Assembly: GCA_036925085.1 (NCBI GenBank)
Contig: JAUPFP010000023.1
Coordinates: 990,713 to 1,054,712, forward strand
Source of the DNA: Brachycybe producta
Lineage: Eukaryota; Arthropoda; Diplopoda; Playtdesmida; Andrognathidae
Length of the DNA stretch: 64,000 nucleotides
Direction: 5' to 3'
The notes beneath the pieces were generated by a model. It saw only the letters and a list, made by a program, of their open reading frames with translations. It searched no databases and was not told the DNA's origin. The position numbers and the translations under genes are program-made. Shown here piece after piece: positions 1-14,400 of this stretch. Each line of letters opens with the position of its first letter. Position 1 is the first letter of the stretch.

Positions 1-132
1 TTTTCGCCCGAGTATTGATCAAGATTCATGTGACGAAGAAGTATTACATATGATGAAAAAATGTTGGTCAGAAGATCCAATGGAAAGGCCAGACTTTCAT
101 GCTCTCAAAGGAATCATAAGAAGAATCAACAA
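1..132 (+). CDS. Guanylyl cyclase exon a: end of kinase-homology domain (partial)
   Basis: Read from base 2, this gives 43 codons and two extra bases before the donor GTAAGT at 133. The text [17 protein letters not shown] is the hallmark C-lobe end of the kinase-homology domain. The left boundary is the window edge, so the true exon start is not visible. Confidence 0.93.
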
Positions 133-1966
133 GTAAGTCCATATTTTTTTTTCTCCTTCTTCTTACATCCCTCCATCCTTTTTATATAATGATAATCATA
201 ATGCCACATAATAATAAGAATCATAATAAAAAGCATTACATATAAATATAGGTTGATTCTGAATTCAGAGTAGCCATATTACTCCACTTATTACCAAAAA
301 AAAAACCCCATTCATCTATCCAAATGGATTTTGGTCATATTTCATCTAAAGATAAAATCAATTTATTTCTACCACAGAAAGAAAAATTTTATAAACCTAT
401 AAATGTTGATTTTTCGGCCTCCTTTTCTTTATTACATTTTCTTTCAATAACATTTTAACGCCATTGTTAATACAATAAGAAAATTACATGAATGCAAATT
501 TATGTTTATTGTACTTTAATACAGAAAGACATTTCAATTTGTGTCACAAATGCGTATAAATTTCTGTTGACTTATCAGCTGGTATATTCAGTATCAATTT
601 TTAGCATTACACGCACTAGGCGCGCGCGCCTATACGGCCTCCAATTTTGAGAGACCAACAAAACTAAAAAAACGTTTGTCATAAGCACAAAATGTACATA
701 ATGGAAGATATATAAGTAATCGGGTAAAAAATTTGTCAAACACTGAGCGTCTCCAAATCTTACAAGCGTCTAGGGGCCTCAATAGATAAAGTATAAACGC
801 GCTAATGAGTATATGAAATGGTTAAGAGCCTAGATACCCCGCCATCTTGTTGTTTTGAGCAGACGACAACGAGACAAATGAGTGTTCTTATATGGTGTTA
901 CTAAAACTGCAAGAAATCGCCTCACAATTGCTCAATTAAAATACAGTAAAGCGCAAAATGCAATAAACAGTATCGTTCTTTACGTGTTCGATTTATATAA
1001 TTTTTGAAAAGGTTCTTCTATTTTTAAACAAGGTTCAAAATCGTTCGTTTTTTTATCCCCATGTTAAATCCCTTTGGATCAAAAACAGTCCCACAAACAT
1101 TTGAAAAACTCTCGTACAAAACGACTTAGAACAATAACAAAATAATTAGCACGTGCATTAATCTAGTGGCTTTCACAATGTTTCCTTTTTACAAGGTTAG
1201 CACGTGAAATTATTTTTCTATTAATTATTATCTGACTTCAAACCTGCAGAAAAAACTTTAAAAAAAAAACATTTTTATATCAACAACGATCGCAGCGCCT
1301 ACATTCGGAGAAATTTTGAATTAAATGCTATATCTAGGCTCTTAAAGGTGATGCAAAATAACTGACTAAGCATTTAAGGCAGGGGTGTTTAAGCTCAATG
1401 GAGCTATGTGTTGACAGCACATAGGCTAATTTTTGTAGTAGCCCTACACGACCACTTGGTGGCGCTAGAATCATGGCGCTTCAGCATAATTCTTTAATAA
1501 AGAAAAATTAGGACATGATTTTTAGGTTAGGACCATGCCCTAGCAAAACTACACTAATTCAAATTGAACAAAGCTATTGCCAACAACTGGCAGTTACAGT
1601 GTTACATACTCAGTTCACTTATACATATGAGATGCTATAACTGTGAAGTAGTTGCTACTATTTAGCTGCTATCTGATATAATTTCAAAAGGATTTCAGCA
1701 TTATTCATTCATTTTCTAGTAATTTTGACTTTATGTTTGCCTGCACCACAAAACATAAAGTCAAAACTACTAGAAAAGGAATGCATAATGCTGAAATCCT
1801 TTTGAAATTCACGTCGTTCACTTACACATAAACATGGCGACTGAGAAGGGGGGAGCTAGGTTATTGTTCTGACGTCATAATTATGATAGCGCAATCTGGT
1901 GTCTGTTAGGGACATTTACAATGGCGGCCATCTTTGTTGTCAACACTTTTTTACATTAGCTGAAAC

Positions 1967-2051
<85 letters not shown>

Positions 2052-2457
2052 AACTTTTTAATCAATTGTTTTCTGACTTGTCAATTATCCTGTATGTATA
2101 TATTTTAAAACAGCAAGAAGGATGAAAAGAGGAAAAAACTATAGGGTTCATTATAGTTCAAAAGAAAGAGTGTAATTTTTTAATTTTGTATTTTAAGGTA
2201 AAATATTAAGAAAATCAACGCCAACAATAATAAAGACCTTCAAGGGATACATTTTGGTGTTGCATTGAAGTGCAATAATAAAAAAGCAACATTTTTCTCT
2301 TAAATTTAATCTCGCAAAACATACAGAAGAAAAACGAGAAAAGAAAAAAAGGAGGGTCATTGCACCTTGCTACAGCAGTAATAATAATGAATACTCGTGA
2401 AAAATTCATGTGAACCCATTTTCAAAGAGAAATTGTACAAAAGTACAACACATATAC

Positions 2458-2496
<39 letters not shown>

Positions 2497-5400
2497 TGTA
2501 TAAATGACCTAGGTGGTAGTGTGCACCGTGCAAGTTCGCATATAATGGGGTTTAGTTGTTTGCTCTTTCTTCCTATTCCATCTTTGCTTTTTCTATTTCC
2601 TCACCAGCAATTTTAATAGCAACCATTATCTAACATATAGCTTCTATATAAAAAAAACTTTTTATTTGTTTTGTGGGCGAGAGAGAAAACAACCAAAAAA
2701 AATGAAAGAAAGGAAAGAAGAGAAAAATCCCTATTAAAATCACCATATTTGTCTTGTTCAGATACATATAACAAAAGCTATATGTGTCTATGGGTCTCAA
2801 TGGGCCAATTCATAATGTATTAAAGAGGTAGGAGCCAACTTTACTATGTTCTGATCTATTAATTTAATATTTTATTGTTGTCAAGAGAGAAAGAAAAAAG
2901 GCTACAAGTTTAGATGAAAAGAAATAATAGTGAGGATTTCTAATTTTATGGCAACTTATTGCTGGCAAATTATCTCCTTATATAATACAGATATATAGTA
3001 TAGAAAATACAGTAAGACTTGCATCTTGTGCAGCATCCCATTAAAATCCAATAGACGATATACAATGTGAAAATAAATATTGACATAGAAAGAAAAAAAA
3101 AATGATTGACAAAAATAATTATTGGGGTTGAATGTGGTTTTTTTTCTCTCTTATATTTGTAAACGCCTTTGCCTTAGTGATGTCAACAAAATTGGGCGCA
3201 TTGAATGTATTATGAATTGTCTGATTGAATGTTTACAATAACAATCAATCAATAAATCAATCACTGAATCAAAACTGATTTCATTTAGAAGAAATTCAAA
3301 GTATGGTAAAAGTTATAAAAGTTATGAAAAGTGATTTTTTTCTGACGAAATCTTACAAAATGACAGTTTTATGACAGTTTTTGTCATGTAATTTTACTTA
3401 CATCAAAAGAAATTAGCATAATTAGGTGATTCATCACATACAAGTATTGTTAAGTTTGAATTAAAGTTTCATTTAAAATTACTTTAATCTGATTTCGTTA
3501 CTCTTCTAGTTTTTAGCGCACGAAATACTTTCGTCAAGAAAAAGAACTTGGAGCGGTATTTTTATGTGCCTTATGAATGAAAGATGGCCTTATGAACAGC
3601 TGATTTTTTTGAACAATTGATTATTCTGTATTTCAGGAGGCAAATTAAGAGAAACTAGAAAGTGTTTCAGAAACTAGAATAGTAGCTCAATCTCTTAAGG
3701 GTATTTTCATGTCGATATATTTCAAAATACACTATTTACAGACATAAATTTAAAAAAATCTCGTCTGCTTAAAGTTAGGTCATTTTCAAACATATTTTAT
3801 AAGTTTATTTTGAAAGATATCAACTGAAAATACACTTAAGTAATTGAGCTACTCTTCTGATTTCTAAAACACGACCAAATTTCTCTTCAATTTACACTTG
3901 AAAGATAGAATAATTAAAATTCTAGAGGCATTTACGCTTTAAACCCAGCTTAACCTAATTCAAGTAGTAATTTACTTCATCCTTTATACCATATTTACAT
4001 CTAAAAAGTTAAATGCATTTAAATATTAAACATGGTCTACAGAAACCTGTTAAGAACAAACAATATGTTGAATTCAATTTATTCATTTAATATCTCTATA
4101 TAATGAGTTAATATTTAAATACTAGTGGGGTAACCCGTCATAAATGACGGGAGCAAAATCCACAGGCAATTGTGCTCAGCATTAGAATTTCTTTTCCTCC
4201 GCCCTTTTATGATGTCAGACCAAGTAACAAACCAATTAGAAATTGATGACGTTCATAAAAGGGCTGAGCAAAAGAAATTCTAATGCTGGGCACAGTTGCC
4301 CGCGATAAATTCTAGTTTAATTCTGCTACTATTATCCCCTCCCCTTTTTATATTTGAAAGAGAAAATGAGTTTTTCATTTTCTCTGGTGTGCACATGCGC
4401 GTCGTTTTTTTTTTTCCTTTTTTTACTAATTTCATTTCAATTTCAGTTTCCCACTCCCTCTTTTTTCCCCTCCACATTTCTCTCTCTATCTATCCCCCTC
4501 TCCCCTTTTCAACCGTTTCCCCTCTCTAATTTAATATCATGAGGTTCTTAGATGGGGAAAGCGCAACATAATCTTGACCTTGAGAAAGAAAGCGGTTCAT
4601 TTATTCATTTAAATTTATATAAATTCCGACGTGGTTCAAGGTTTTTGTCCTTGTTTGTACAGCGTTACTGACGGAAGGAAGCAAGGAGACAAAGAAAGAT
4701 AGACGGGGCTTAATATACATATAATATTAAATTTTTATTTCCATATTATGGGTTAATGTAACAAAATATTAATTCATTATTTCAATTTGTTCAGATATAA
4801 AGTAATCTCGTCAGTTTTATCTTGTTCATATATCATTAACTGGACTCTTGTATAACTTAATTAAACATTTTTAACTCGAATGCAATTAATGCAAGTGTAG
4901 ATAAAGTATTACAAACTTTAAATGTCATTTAATAACGTCTTTTGAAAGTTATGATGGCACTTATTATAGGCATAGATTTCAAGTGCAAGTTTTTCTTAGT
5001 GGGAACCTTGGGTCTTATCAATAGTCCATGTCATATATTTTTATGTTATCTCTATTATTTAAATTTCTAACAAGGACAATCCCTGAGGCCAGTGATTTCT
5101 TATGCCAAAGGGGGAGGGGGAGGGGTACAAATGATAAAGAAGAGTTTTGGAAGGAAAAAAATAACGTTAAGCCTGTAAATAGGCAATCATTTCATACATC
5201 AATGAGAATGATTCAGGACTACATGTATAAAGCTTAAATAATTTAAAAAATAATTGCATATATAAAATATTAGAGTGTGTTGTTAAGAAATGTTCACGTG
5301 AGGTTGTTTATGAAGATTGAATTGTGGGTCTGGATGGGAGGAGAGAAAAAAAAGGGACGTCACAAAAGACTTATTGGGATATTACTTATCGTATTTTCGC

Positions 5401-8400
5401 AGTCACATTTTTGGTGTATTGATTTTTTTTCTCTATCTAACCTCCTTTAACCATCCTATTTCTAACGGAATTCGTCCAACCAATAAATTTCATCGAACGC
5501 GCACAAAAACGAAAAATATTGAAAATCATTTTTTAAAAAATATATATATTTTTTATTAGTTTTTCTTTAACTTGTTTAGTAATAAATTATAATATTTTAC
5601 CTCATTACTGACTGTCCTATGATAATAAATTGTCATATCTAGCTCGGAATCTTGCAACAGTCATAAGAGTAAATTACAAAATATTATCAAGAGCAATATT
5701 GTCATATGTTTGCCATTGACTATACCAGTCAACATATTATGAAAGTCATAAAACAACAGCTCACGGGCAGTGACATCATACGGTATGATTGTCACAATTT
5801 TATGATTTTTTTTCTTTTCTGTAATGAGGCCGACGGATTTCAATTGTCATATGTTATAGAATTTTAGCCTCTAACCAGTCTTTTTGATTGCAAAAAGTAT
5901 AAGTGGCTATTGCTTTTTGTAGCATTAATGACCTTCATATACCGAGTATGTCATATTAAACAGCTGAAAACAATTGCGAAAAATTGCATATTAATAATGC
6001 ATACATGTAGTATATGCTGTATAAATCTACATGTATACAGATACAGTAGATACAGATATGTTTTTATTATTATTCGCGTTTATAGTAAGTCAAAACTAGG
6101 GTAATCTCTTTTTATAATGTATGATAATTTATATATAAAAAAAGAAAATTACTTATAATTAGGTTTATTTTAATGGATAGCAATAAGACACGCAACCACA
6201 CTTACAGATAATTTTGGGAAGGAAAAAAAAAAGACTGGACAACGGTCAAGATTTTTTACTCTCTGATCATTATTATCTTAGTGAATGAATCTAGTTGCTT
6301 TTCAGAACCAACATAATACCTTGTACACACATGAGTTAAATGAATTCAAATTAAATGTGTTTAGGTGAATTATACGGAATCCAGTTAACGACATGAACTA
6401 AATCAAAATTTACTTTATTATTAATATTTTAAATTGAAATACTGAATCAATATTTTGTCAATATTATATTTAAGTATTAACTCAATATTTTCAGATTATT
6501 AATTGAATAAATCAAATTCGACATATTGTTTGTTTGTCCTTCACAGGGCTCTGTAAAACACGTTTATTATTTAAATGCATTTAAATTATCAGGTGTGCAC
6601 TAGCTATTAGGATCGATAATAATAAATTAGAAACCGGAGTTGTAAGTAAAATAAAAATCGAAGTTGAATCAATTTAGACTGAAAAATAATTTTTAAATTG
6701 TAATGAAAAGCTTTTTTTTAATATATTGATTTAACATTTAAAGATTTTGAAGAAATTTCAAAATATGAAATGTCGTTCACGTCAAAATTCTATTAATCTC
6801 GAAAAATTTGAATTACTGATATAAAAAATAAGCATAATTCACGTAAACGCATCATAAACAGCAAGACCTATTTGAAGGTGCTTTCAAAGAACTTAGAAAC
6901 TGAATACACCCAAATATAATTTGTGTGTTGGCAAATTTACTTGTCAGCCACCTTCATAATTATATTAATTAGCAATTAAACTCACTAATTACTAAAGGGG
7001 AAAAAACTTTAATGATAATAAATAAATGAATTCAAATGGCTTTAAGCAAATTATCTGTATTTATCTAAAAAAAATAACCAAAAATGCACAATATGAGACA
7101 AAATAAAAAATGTTTGTTATACTGTATAACAAAAGCACTGTTAATTCAATAGCTGATACAGTTTAGTATTAGCCTCTTCAGTGGCGCCATCCGGATGTAT
7201 AAATCAAAATAAATATCTGTTTAGCCACCTTAAATTAATTTTGGAGCATTTAAAAATGTTTTCCGATTTTCGACCGGTTTTTTTTTCCTATTTCTTTTTT
7301 AAATTTTAAGAATATTTGAATATTTTTATTTTTTAAGCTTTTTGTGAATTTTAGGGTCCATTGAGGTTTTGAGTCTTTTTGCAGGACTATTTAAAGCATT
7401 TAAACATTGTTTTTTAATTTTTGACCTAATTTTAATTTTAAAAATTCTAGAATTTTTGTCCTTTTTTTCAGAATTATTTTTCTTAGAAAACGTTTTTTTT
7501 TTTTAAGAAAGAAGTGAAATTATGCGACTTTATACAAGTATTTTCAAAAAACTATGTAATTTGTGCGTTTTATGCATTGTTATTTTTGGTTATACGATGT
7601 TGAAACTGTCATTAATGCATTTCCTGTGCAAACTTTTGACCATACTAATTACATATTAAAAACGTGCGAATTTGTGACCCACTTTCACCAGATACATACT
7701 GTATATAACAATATAAACCAGCATATAAATAAATATAAGAGAAAACAAACACCACAAAGAAAACAAAAGCATTTTTTTTTTCTATCAAGAGATAATATTT
7801 TGTTTCTTCCTAAATAACAACATTTTGCGAAACATCATCAGCCCTAAGGACAACGGCAACTTTTAATGATGGGAGTAGTTAGTTCTCATCCTTATGATTA
7901 TTATAACATAATAATAATAATAATATATTATGTATACAATTTTATATATAGGGGGGCCCTATATACATTATATCTAAATAGGCCTTTACTCTAGTTAGAA
8001 CACCGTTCACGTTAATATCCTTAAATAAATTAAATCTTGTTTTCCCACACACCTCAGGTTACATATAAAATGATATCAACGGTATTTAGATATCGTGTTT
8101 TCATGGCATATAAACTACGAGATATTGCCAGAAGGGTAGATGACAATATGACATGCAAACTACATACAACGAAGGGTTATAAAAATTTCATATCGTGTAT
8201 TTTGTACAAGAAGAAAAAAAATTAAATGGAGATAATTTTTTTTTGGGGGGGGAGGGCTCACAGACGGGCCCTTCAGGAGCATGTTCTTCCGGTGTATTCC
8301 ATCTGAGACGACACTGAAGGCTGGCGGTGGAGGCTATCAGTGTCCTGAAGCATGTGCATTTTGGAGCGGAATGGAGCACAAAAAAGAATTTACAAATTGT

Positions 8401-11400
8401 AAAGAATGAATTTAAAATTGAATAGTTTATTTTGAAAACAAGTGATCAATTAGCAGTGTTTTTGTCTCTATGCTCCATTTATAATTTATTTTTGGGAGGG
8501 CTCCGTTCCGCTTCTGTAATATGTTACAATTGCATAATTATGCTTTTTTTTTTGGCTATTTAACACCACTCGTTTTTACTTTTTCCGCTACAATGCAAGT
8601 CACTGCTAGCCTCCTCCTCCAACCCTTGCCGTCGCCTCAGTTAGAATCGCCTAAGAAAAAAAGTACCAGATGAATACAAACAAACCCTCAGAGGTGCCCT
8701 TCTGGGGCACTTATCCTCCTTTACCAATCACAGTTTATAGGCCCCTCCTATACTCATGATCGTGATCTTGTTCAGTTAGTATTTCTCGCCAGATTAGGTC
8801 ACACACATATTCTCATAAGAATACCAGCAAAACCTAGTTTATATGAAAAATTACCTGTTTGCACAAATATTCCCTGAGGCTATCATTTTTATAAGACATG
8901 ATATGATAATGATAATAACTTTTTGAAATTTTACTGTAAACAAGAAAAGCTCACGTAACTTATGTTAGTCAGCCCTCCTTTTCTTCTCCTAATCTATATG
9001 TGATGTGGCGAAAATCTCTTGTCAAATATTTTCAATTACTTTATTGATAAAATAGCAATTTTATGTTTTCTAATCGCATTAAAAATATAAGCCCAACTTT
9101 TTTTATATAAAAAAATATGTTTAAACATTATTAGAGCATTATTTATATTTAAGATTTCCTTAGGATAGATATTTAATAAAGTTCTGATGAAAGGAAAAAA
9201 AAAGACTCATAAATTTTAAGTTTTCTTTTAAAGGCTTCTAGTGGATTCTCAAGTTTTTATGTCTTTTACTGAAAAAAGAAGCCCTTTTAAAATTTGAACC
9301 TACTTGAGAAGATAACTTTTATAGCCTGTAAAATAGAAGGATAAAATGAATCTTGGATCGGATCGATTTTTAAAGTTATACTTAAATAAATGTCTTAACA
9401 ATATCTTTAAAAATAAGTATTTTTTTGCGATTTTGAAGAAAAAAAAAGACCAACAACAAAAAAATAACAGACGACTTTTTCAAAATATCATAAACCATTT
9501 ATTTTGAAAAATATTGTTAATCAAATTACTTTTAATATGATTCATTGAAACAGTGGCTCACATAGGGCTCGGATTTTTAAACAATATGAAGCAGATGTTT
9601 CTCAATCTGTGGGCCAAGGGCCAATTGTGAAGTAACAATTCATTTTAGATCAACCAACAATTATTCTGGGTTTTCAATCAAAAACACTGGTTAGAGGCTA
9701 GAATTCGAGTTGACAACTGATAGTAACCAGACGTCTCTTGGAATCAGACGTCTAGCCTCTAACCAGCCTTTTTAATTAGAAAAAGCATAATTGATGATTA
9801 CTTACTTCATAACTGGCACTTGGGCCACAAATTGAGAAATATTTGTTTGATATTGCATAAAAATCCGAACCTTAGAGACTTAGATTTTGTATAAAAAAGT
9901 CCAACCCACCAGACAACCTGAAGATCGCAAAAACTACAGGCTTTTTTTTTTTCATAAAATTGCCAGCCCAGGTCCAACTCAGCTCATTAACTGTGCTGTG
10001 CTTTTTCAAAAGCCCCACCAGCGCAATAAGCGATGTAAAGTAGGCATCACATTATAGTTATATTTTACGGCAAAATGAATAGCTTTTATGTTGTGCAACA
10101 AACTATGATAATAATTTTAAAGACTTTGAACAGAACTTGCACATTGTGCAAGATTTATTGCAAGAAATGGTAAAAATGTTGAGCTATAAATTTTTGCACA
10201 ATGTGCTTAGCCAGTGTGCAAGACATTCTGTTCAAAGTCTTAAAAATTATTATCATAGTTTGTTGAACAACATACATTAAAAGCTTTTCATTTTGCTGTA
10301 AAACATAACTATAATGTGATGCCTACTTTACACCTTCCAGTTTCTAACAAATTTGCTTAACTTGCTACATTTAACTAGCTCATAATTTAATTATAATCAC
10401 TGATTTTTTTTAAATATTTTTTAGAGATAATGAGAGCGGTAACATCCTTGACAACTTGCTGTCTCGGATGGAACAGTACGCTAATAATCTGGAATCGCTG
10501 GTCGAGGAAAGAACAGCAGACTACTTAGAAGAGAAAAGGAAATGTGAAGAACTATTATATCAACTTCTACCGAGGTATGAAAATTCTAAATAAAGAGAAA
10601 GCGCAAAAAAAAACAGAGGAACAAAAGCGAAAATCGATTAGGTCACATTATTCTGACGTTAAATCATGTATATATATACTCAGTATTATGTTATCGTGAA
10701 ATTAGAAAATCACTTCATTCTGCAAATTCTCTAAAGGTTAGAGGGAGGGAACCGACGACAAAATCAAATCGGTGGTGGCGAGATTGAAAAACCAGTGGCG
10801 CGCGGCGCAGCGTAGTGCATTTGCATGAATAAGTAGTGTTTTAAAAATTAAAAATTATAAATATCGTATCGTGTAAGGCTGGCTTTTATCGATATTGTCG
10901 TCCGGAAACTCTAACCCATGTACTTTCAGCGGCGGCGGCACCCAGCTCTACTATCCCATTTTTGCGCTAATTCAAAATAACACTGCATTTGAAACAATAA
11001 AGTCAAAAAATTAAAAATATTCATTTATATTGGAATCAATTTACAGTAACCGTGATTTTAATTGCAATGTCTCTGACATAAATCGAGGACTAAGTGAACA
11101 ATATTCAATTTGCAAAACTTCCAATCTCTGCTAAATTACTAGCAAAAATTATAAGCAGTAAACATTTCATGACAGATCTAAATTGGCTCGTTGTATTTGC
11201 ACAATTACCAAGCCAGTCTATAATGTCATTCAATTTTTATTTAGATTTGTTTATATAGATATTGTTGGCGTTAATGAACTAATTGACAAAAGCACCAAAA
11301 CTGAATAAACGCGCTAAATTAGAATAAGTGCCAATTGAAATAAATACCAAACTGAACAAGCGTCCAAACTCTTCTCCAGAGGAAATTTTCTATCAGAGCT

Positions 11401-14400
11401 ACTAAAATAGATAATTATTAAGAATTCAAACTTTAGCTTCGGAGTTTAGATTTAGCACATAAGCGCCTGCCACCACCACCCCAAAGGCGCAATAACGCGC
11501 TTCAAACATATTTGACTCCTCAATCTAGTAATTTGAATAAGCGCACACAACTAATTAAACGCTGATTAAAATATGCACCCAATTTGTTCAATTTTATTTT
11601 CTGTTTCTTCAAACACCAAACTGAATTAAACACAACAAAAACTGAGGGATATTCAGCTTCGCAATTGTTTGAAACTTGGTGCTTTTTTCTGATTGGCGTT
11701 TGAACAAAATGATACAGATACAGAACTGATACTGATATTCTGCAAATTACCTAAAACGCAACGCAACGCAATGTGCAGTAGAGAAAGTGCAATGTGCAGC
11801 AGAGAAAGTACAACGTGAAAAAGTGGTTTTGCAAATTGACTAGTGAATTTGCAGAATGATTCATTCTCCATCTTGACATAAGAGAAATTCAATTCCGTGA
11901 AATAGATATTGAGTGTATTAGTTAATAAAAACAATAAACATTTAAGAGACAACATTTAACATAATGCCCAAGAGGGTAAAAAAAGAAAAATTTAGAATAA
12001 TTTTGCTTTCAGTGAGTGGGTGGTATTAAGTAAATGTATTCTCAGATAGATGAAATTGTTTGAATTGCCAACTTAGGCCACGGTTCCATATGCAGAGAAA
12101 AAAACAAGTGAAAATAGAATTTGTCTAATTTAAATAATTCTAAGTTGGAATAATTTGCAAAGAAAAAAAAAACTAAAGTTGTTTCAACTTCTACTATTCT
12201 GCCACGTTGAATTACATTTTATCAACCAATATAGGAGGCGTGTCTGTCACTCGCCTTCTATAATTTCAGAAATCGCCTTGAAGTTTTTTTTTTCTATTGT
12301 AATGTGGGAGAACCTTTTTGAACATTATGAAATACATAAATGTAGTAGAAGAAGCATAAGGGTAGGTTTATACTCCAAACTTTGCTAAGATTTGCAAGCT
12401 TTGAAGTTCTGTAAAATTAGCTTCCCAAAGCTTAGCTTGTTCGCACATACATGTGGTCTTGCAAAGTTAACCCTATTTTATGACCTTTATATCCTATAAA
12501 ACAGATACACAAAACAATAGAACCCTTCCCCTTCTGGAAGAAAAAAGGTGTGACTTATTCACCCCTTTTGTCTATCCGTTTCCTGATTGGTGCTTTGAGT
12601 TGCTAAGCTTTGAAAAGTTGAACAATTTCAAAGCTAGCTTCATGCTCTGGCGAAGGCAAAAACCTGAAGCTCTGACGTCATTTTTGAAGCTTCGCAGGCT
12701 GCTTTGCCACTTAGCAAGGGAGTATAAACCAACCCTAAGGCAGCTAGATTTGTTTGTGGCAGGCATAAATTTACAGATAGTGTCACTGAGATGCTGTCAG
12801 TGCTACAATGCTACATGTGCTACATGTTTGGCACATCGCAGGGCTGAGTTAAGTTTGAAATTATTTGGAAAAATTACACGTGGTGATTGTCCTAAACCAC
12901 AGTCCAGTGATATTCATAAAGCACTATACGTGGGCAGGGCTGACCACTCTAGGAAAATTAGGAAGATTTTTGCTAGGACAGATTCATATTATTGGTCTTT
13001 TTTTTCCTAGAGGAGGTGGTGAATGGGGATAATTTTGTTTTGTGGGAATTTAATTTTGTTTTTTATATATGTGCTTGACAATGCTTAATGCTGCATGTGG
13101 ACTTTTATGTCCCTCTGCCATAGGCCTATTTGGCTGCTAGCAGAGTACCTTTTGTAATTGTAGAAGAAACTCTTTTTCCATATGTTTTATTTCAGTTTCT
13201 ATTTTCTGCTTTTGATATGTATGTGAGATCCCTGAATGTATGTGATGATCCATGAACGTGAAGAAAAGCAGAAATGTAGAGGAAACGTTTTTCCGATTTT
13301 TATTTCTGTTTCTATTTTCTGCTTTTTATGTGTGATCCATTATGTGTGATCCTTGTATGTCAGATCCATCTCCTGTACTTGAAGAAAAGTAAAAATGTAG
13401 AAGACACTTTTTTTTTCTGATTTTTATTTCTACATCGATTTTCTGCTTATTTTTCACGCATGTGAGAATCAGGGTTTCAAACAATTTGTTTCTTACTTAA
13501 AAATTATCTAAATTAAAAAATGTTAACATGTAAATGTAGATGGAGAAAGTGAAATATATGAAGAGATTTCTCATAATAAGAAAAAAAAAAATACATTCTA
13601 AAAGTAATAAAAGAAACTATTAAAGGCAATCTTTTTAGTTACAAGTTTCCATTTCAAATGTTTTTTTTTGCGATTTTGTTTTTTAAAAACAAAGTCAATA
13701 GTGCGCATGGAAAAGCAACTGGATCCATTATAGATTATAGTTTAATTTTCGAATTGTTAGTACTTTTATCACCAAAATTCAGGTTTTGTGTTCCTGTGTT
13801 CGTTGTGTATGTGTTGTGTGTGCGTTTGTTTCCTTAGCTTTTCTGTTTATATGTGAATAGGTGCGTATATGTTTCTTATTTACGTGTGTGTTTGCGCAAT
13901 GTTACATTTTCGCATCATTTCTGTGCGATTTTTTTTTTCTTCCTTCTTCTTCTCCTCCTCAGTATACATGAATGATGTAGCAGCATCTGTGTGTAATCTG
14001 TGCATCACATTTCTGAGTGGATGCTTCCTTTTTTGTGTGTGTTTGTTGATGTACTGTATTTGTCGTTTTATATACAGTATGTGTAAACCCTACTTGTGTG
14101 CAGAAATGGAACACATCCACCCACAGCAAGAGTATCCAGAAATATTATAAATATAAATAAAGGGACGTAATCTAAAAGCAGAAAATGCCAACTAAAAATG
14201 TGACTGAAAAGAGAATTTAGATAATTTAAGTAATTCGATTCTTGTTATTTGGCAGAAAAGTAGACAGAAAAAAAAAGTTAAATTTCTTACAGCTTTCTTT
14301 TTAGTTTAGATAAATTCTATTTTAGTCATATTTTCAGTCAGCGGTTTCTGCATGCGGGATGTTGCTTGGCCTTAGCAGTGATTCACATGCAGAAAACAAT

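Larger units (their letters stand above)
133..10424 (+). other. Guanylyl cyclase intron (10.3 kb)
   Basis: No exon was seen here. It contains a strong hairpin at 1681-1807, a (TA)n(TG)n microsatellite at 1969-2052, a (TA)n(GA)n tract near 2449-2496, a fold-back MITE at 3659-3872, a Helitron at 4122-4724, a dispersed repeat at 6315-6610, a GGCTCGG-ended MITE at 9564-9873 and a long palindrome at 10034-10332. Short open frames in it are AT-rich and show no domain. Confidence 0.8.

Noticed and set aside
12480-13010. 176-codon open frame on the + strand
   Set aside because: It starts inside one MITE (ends at 12735) and runs into unrelated sequence. No domain, no splice or promoter support.
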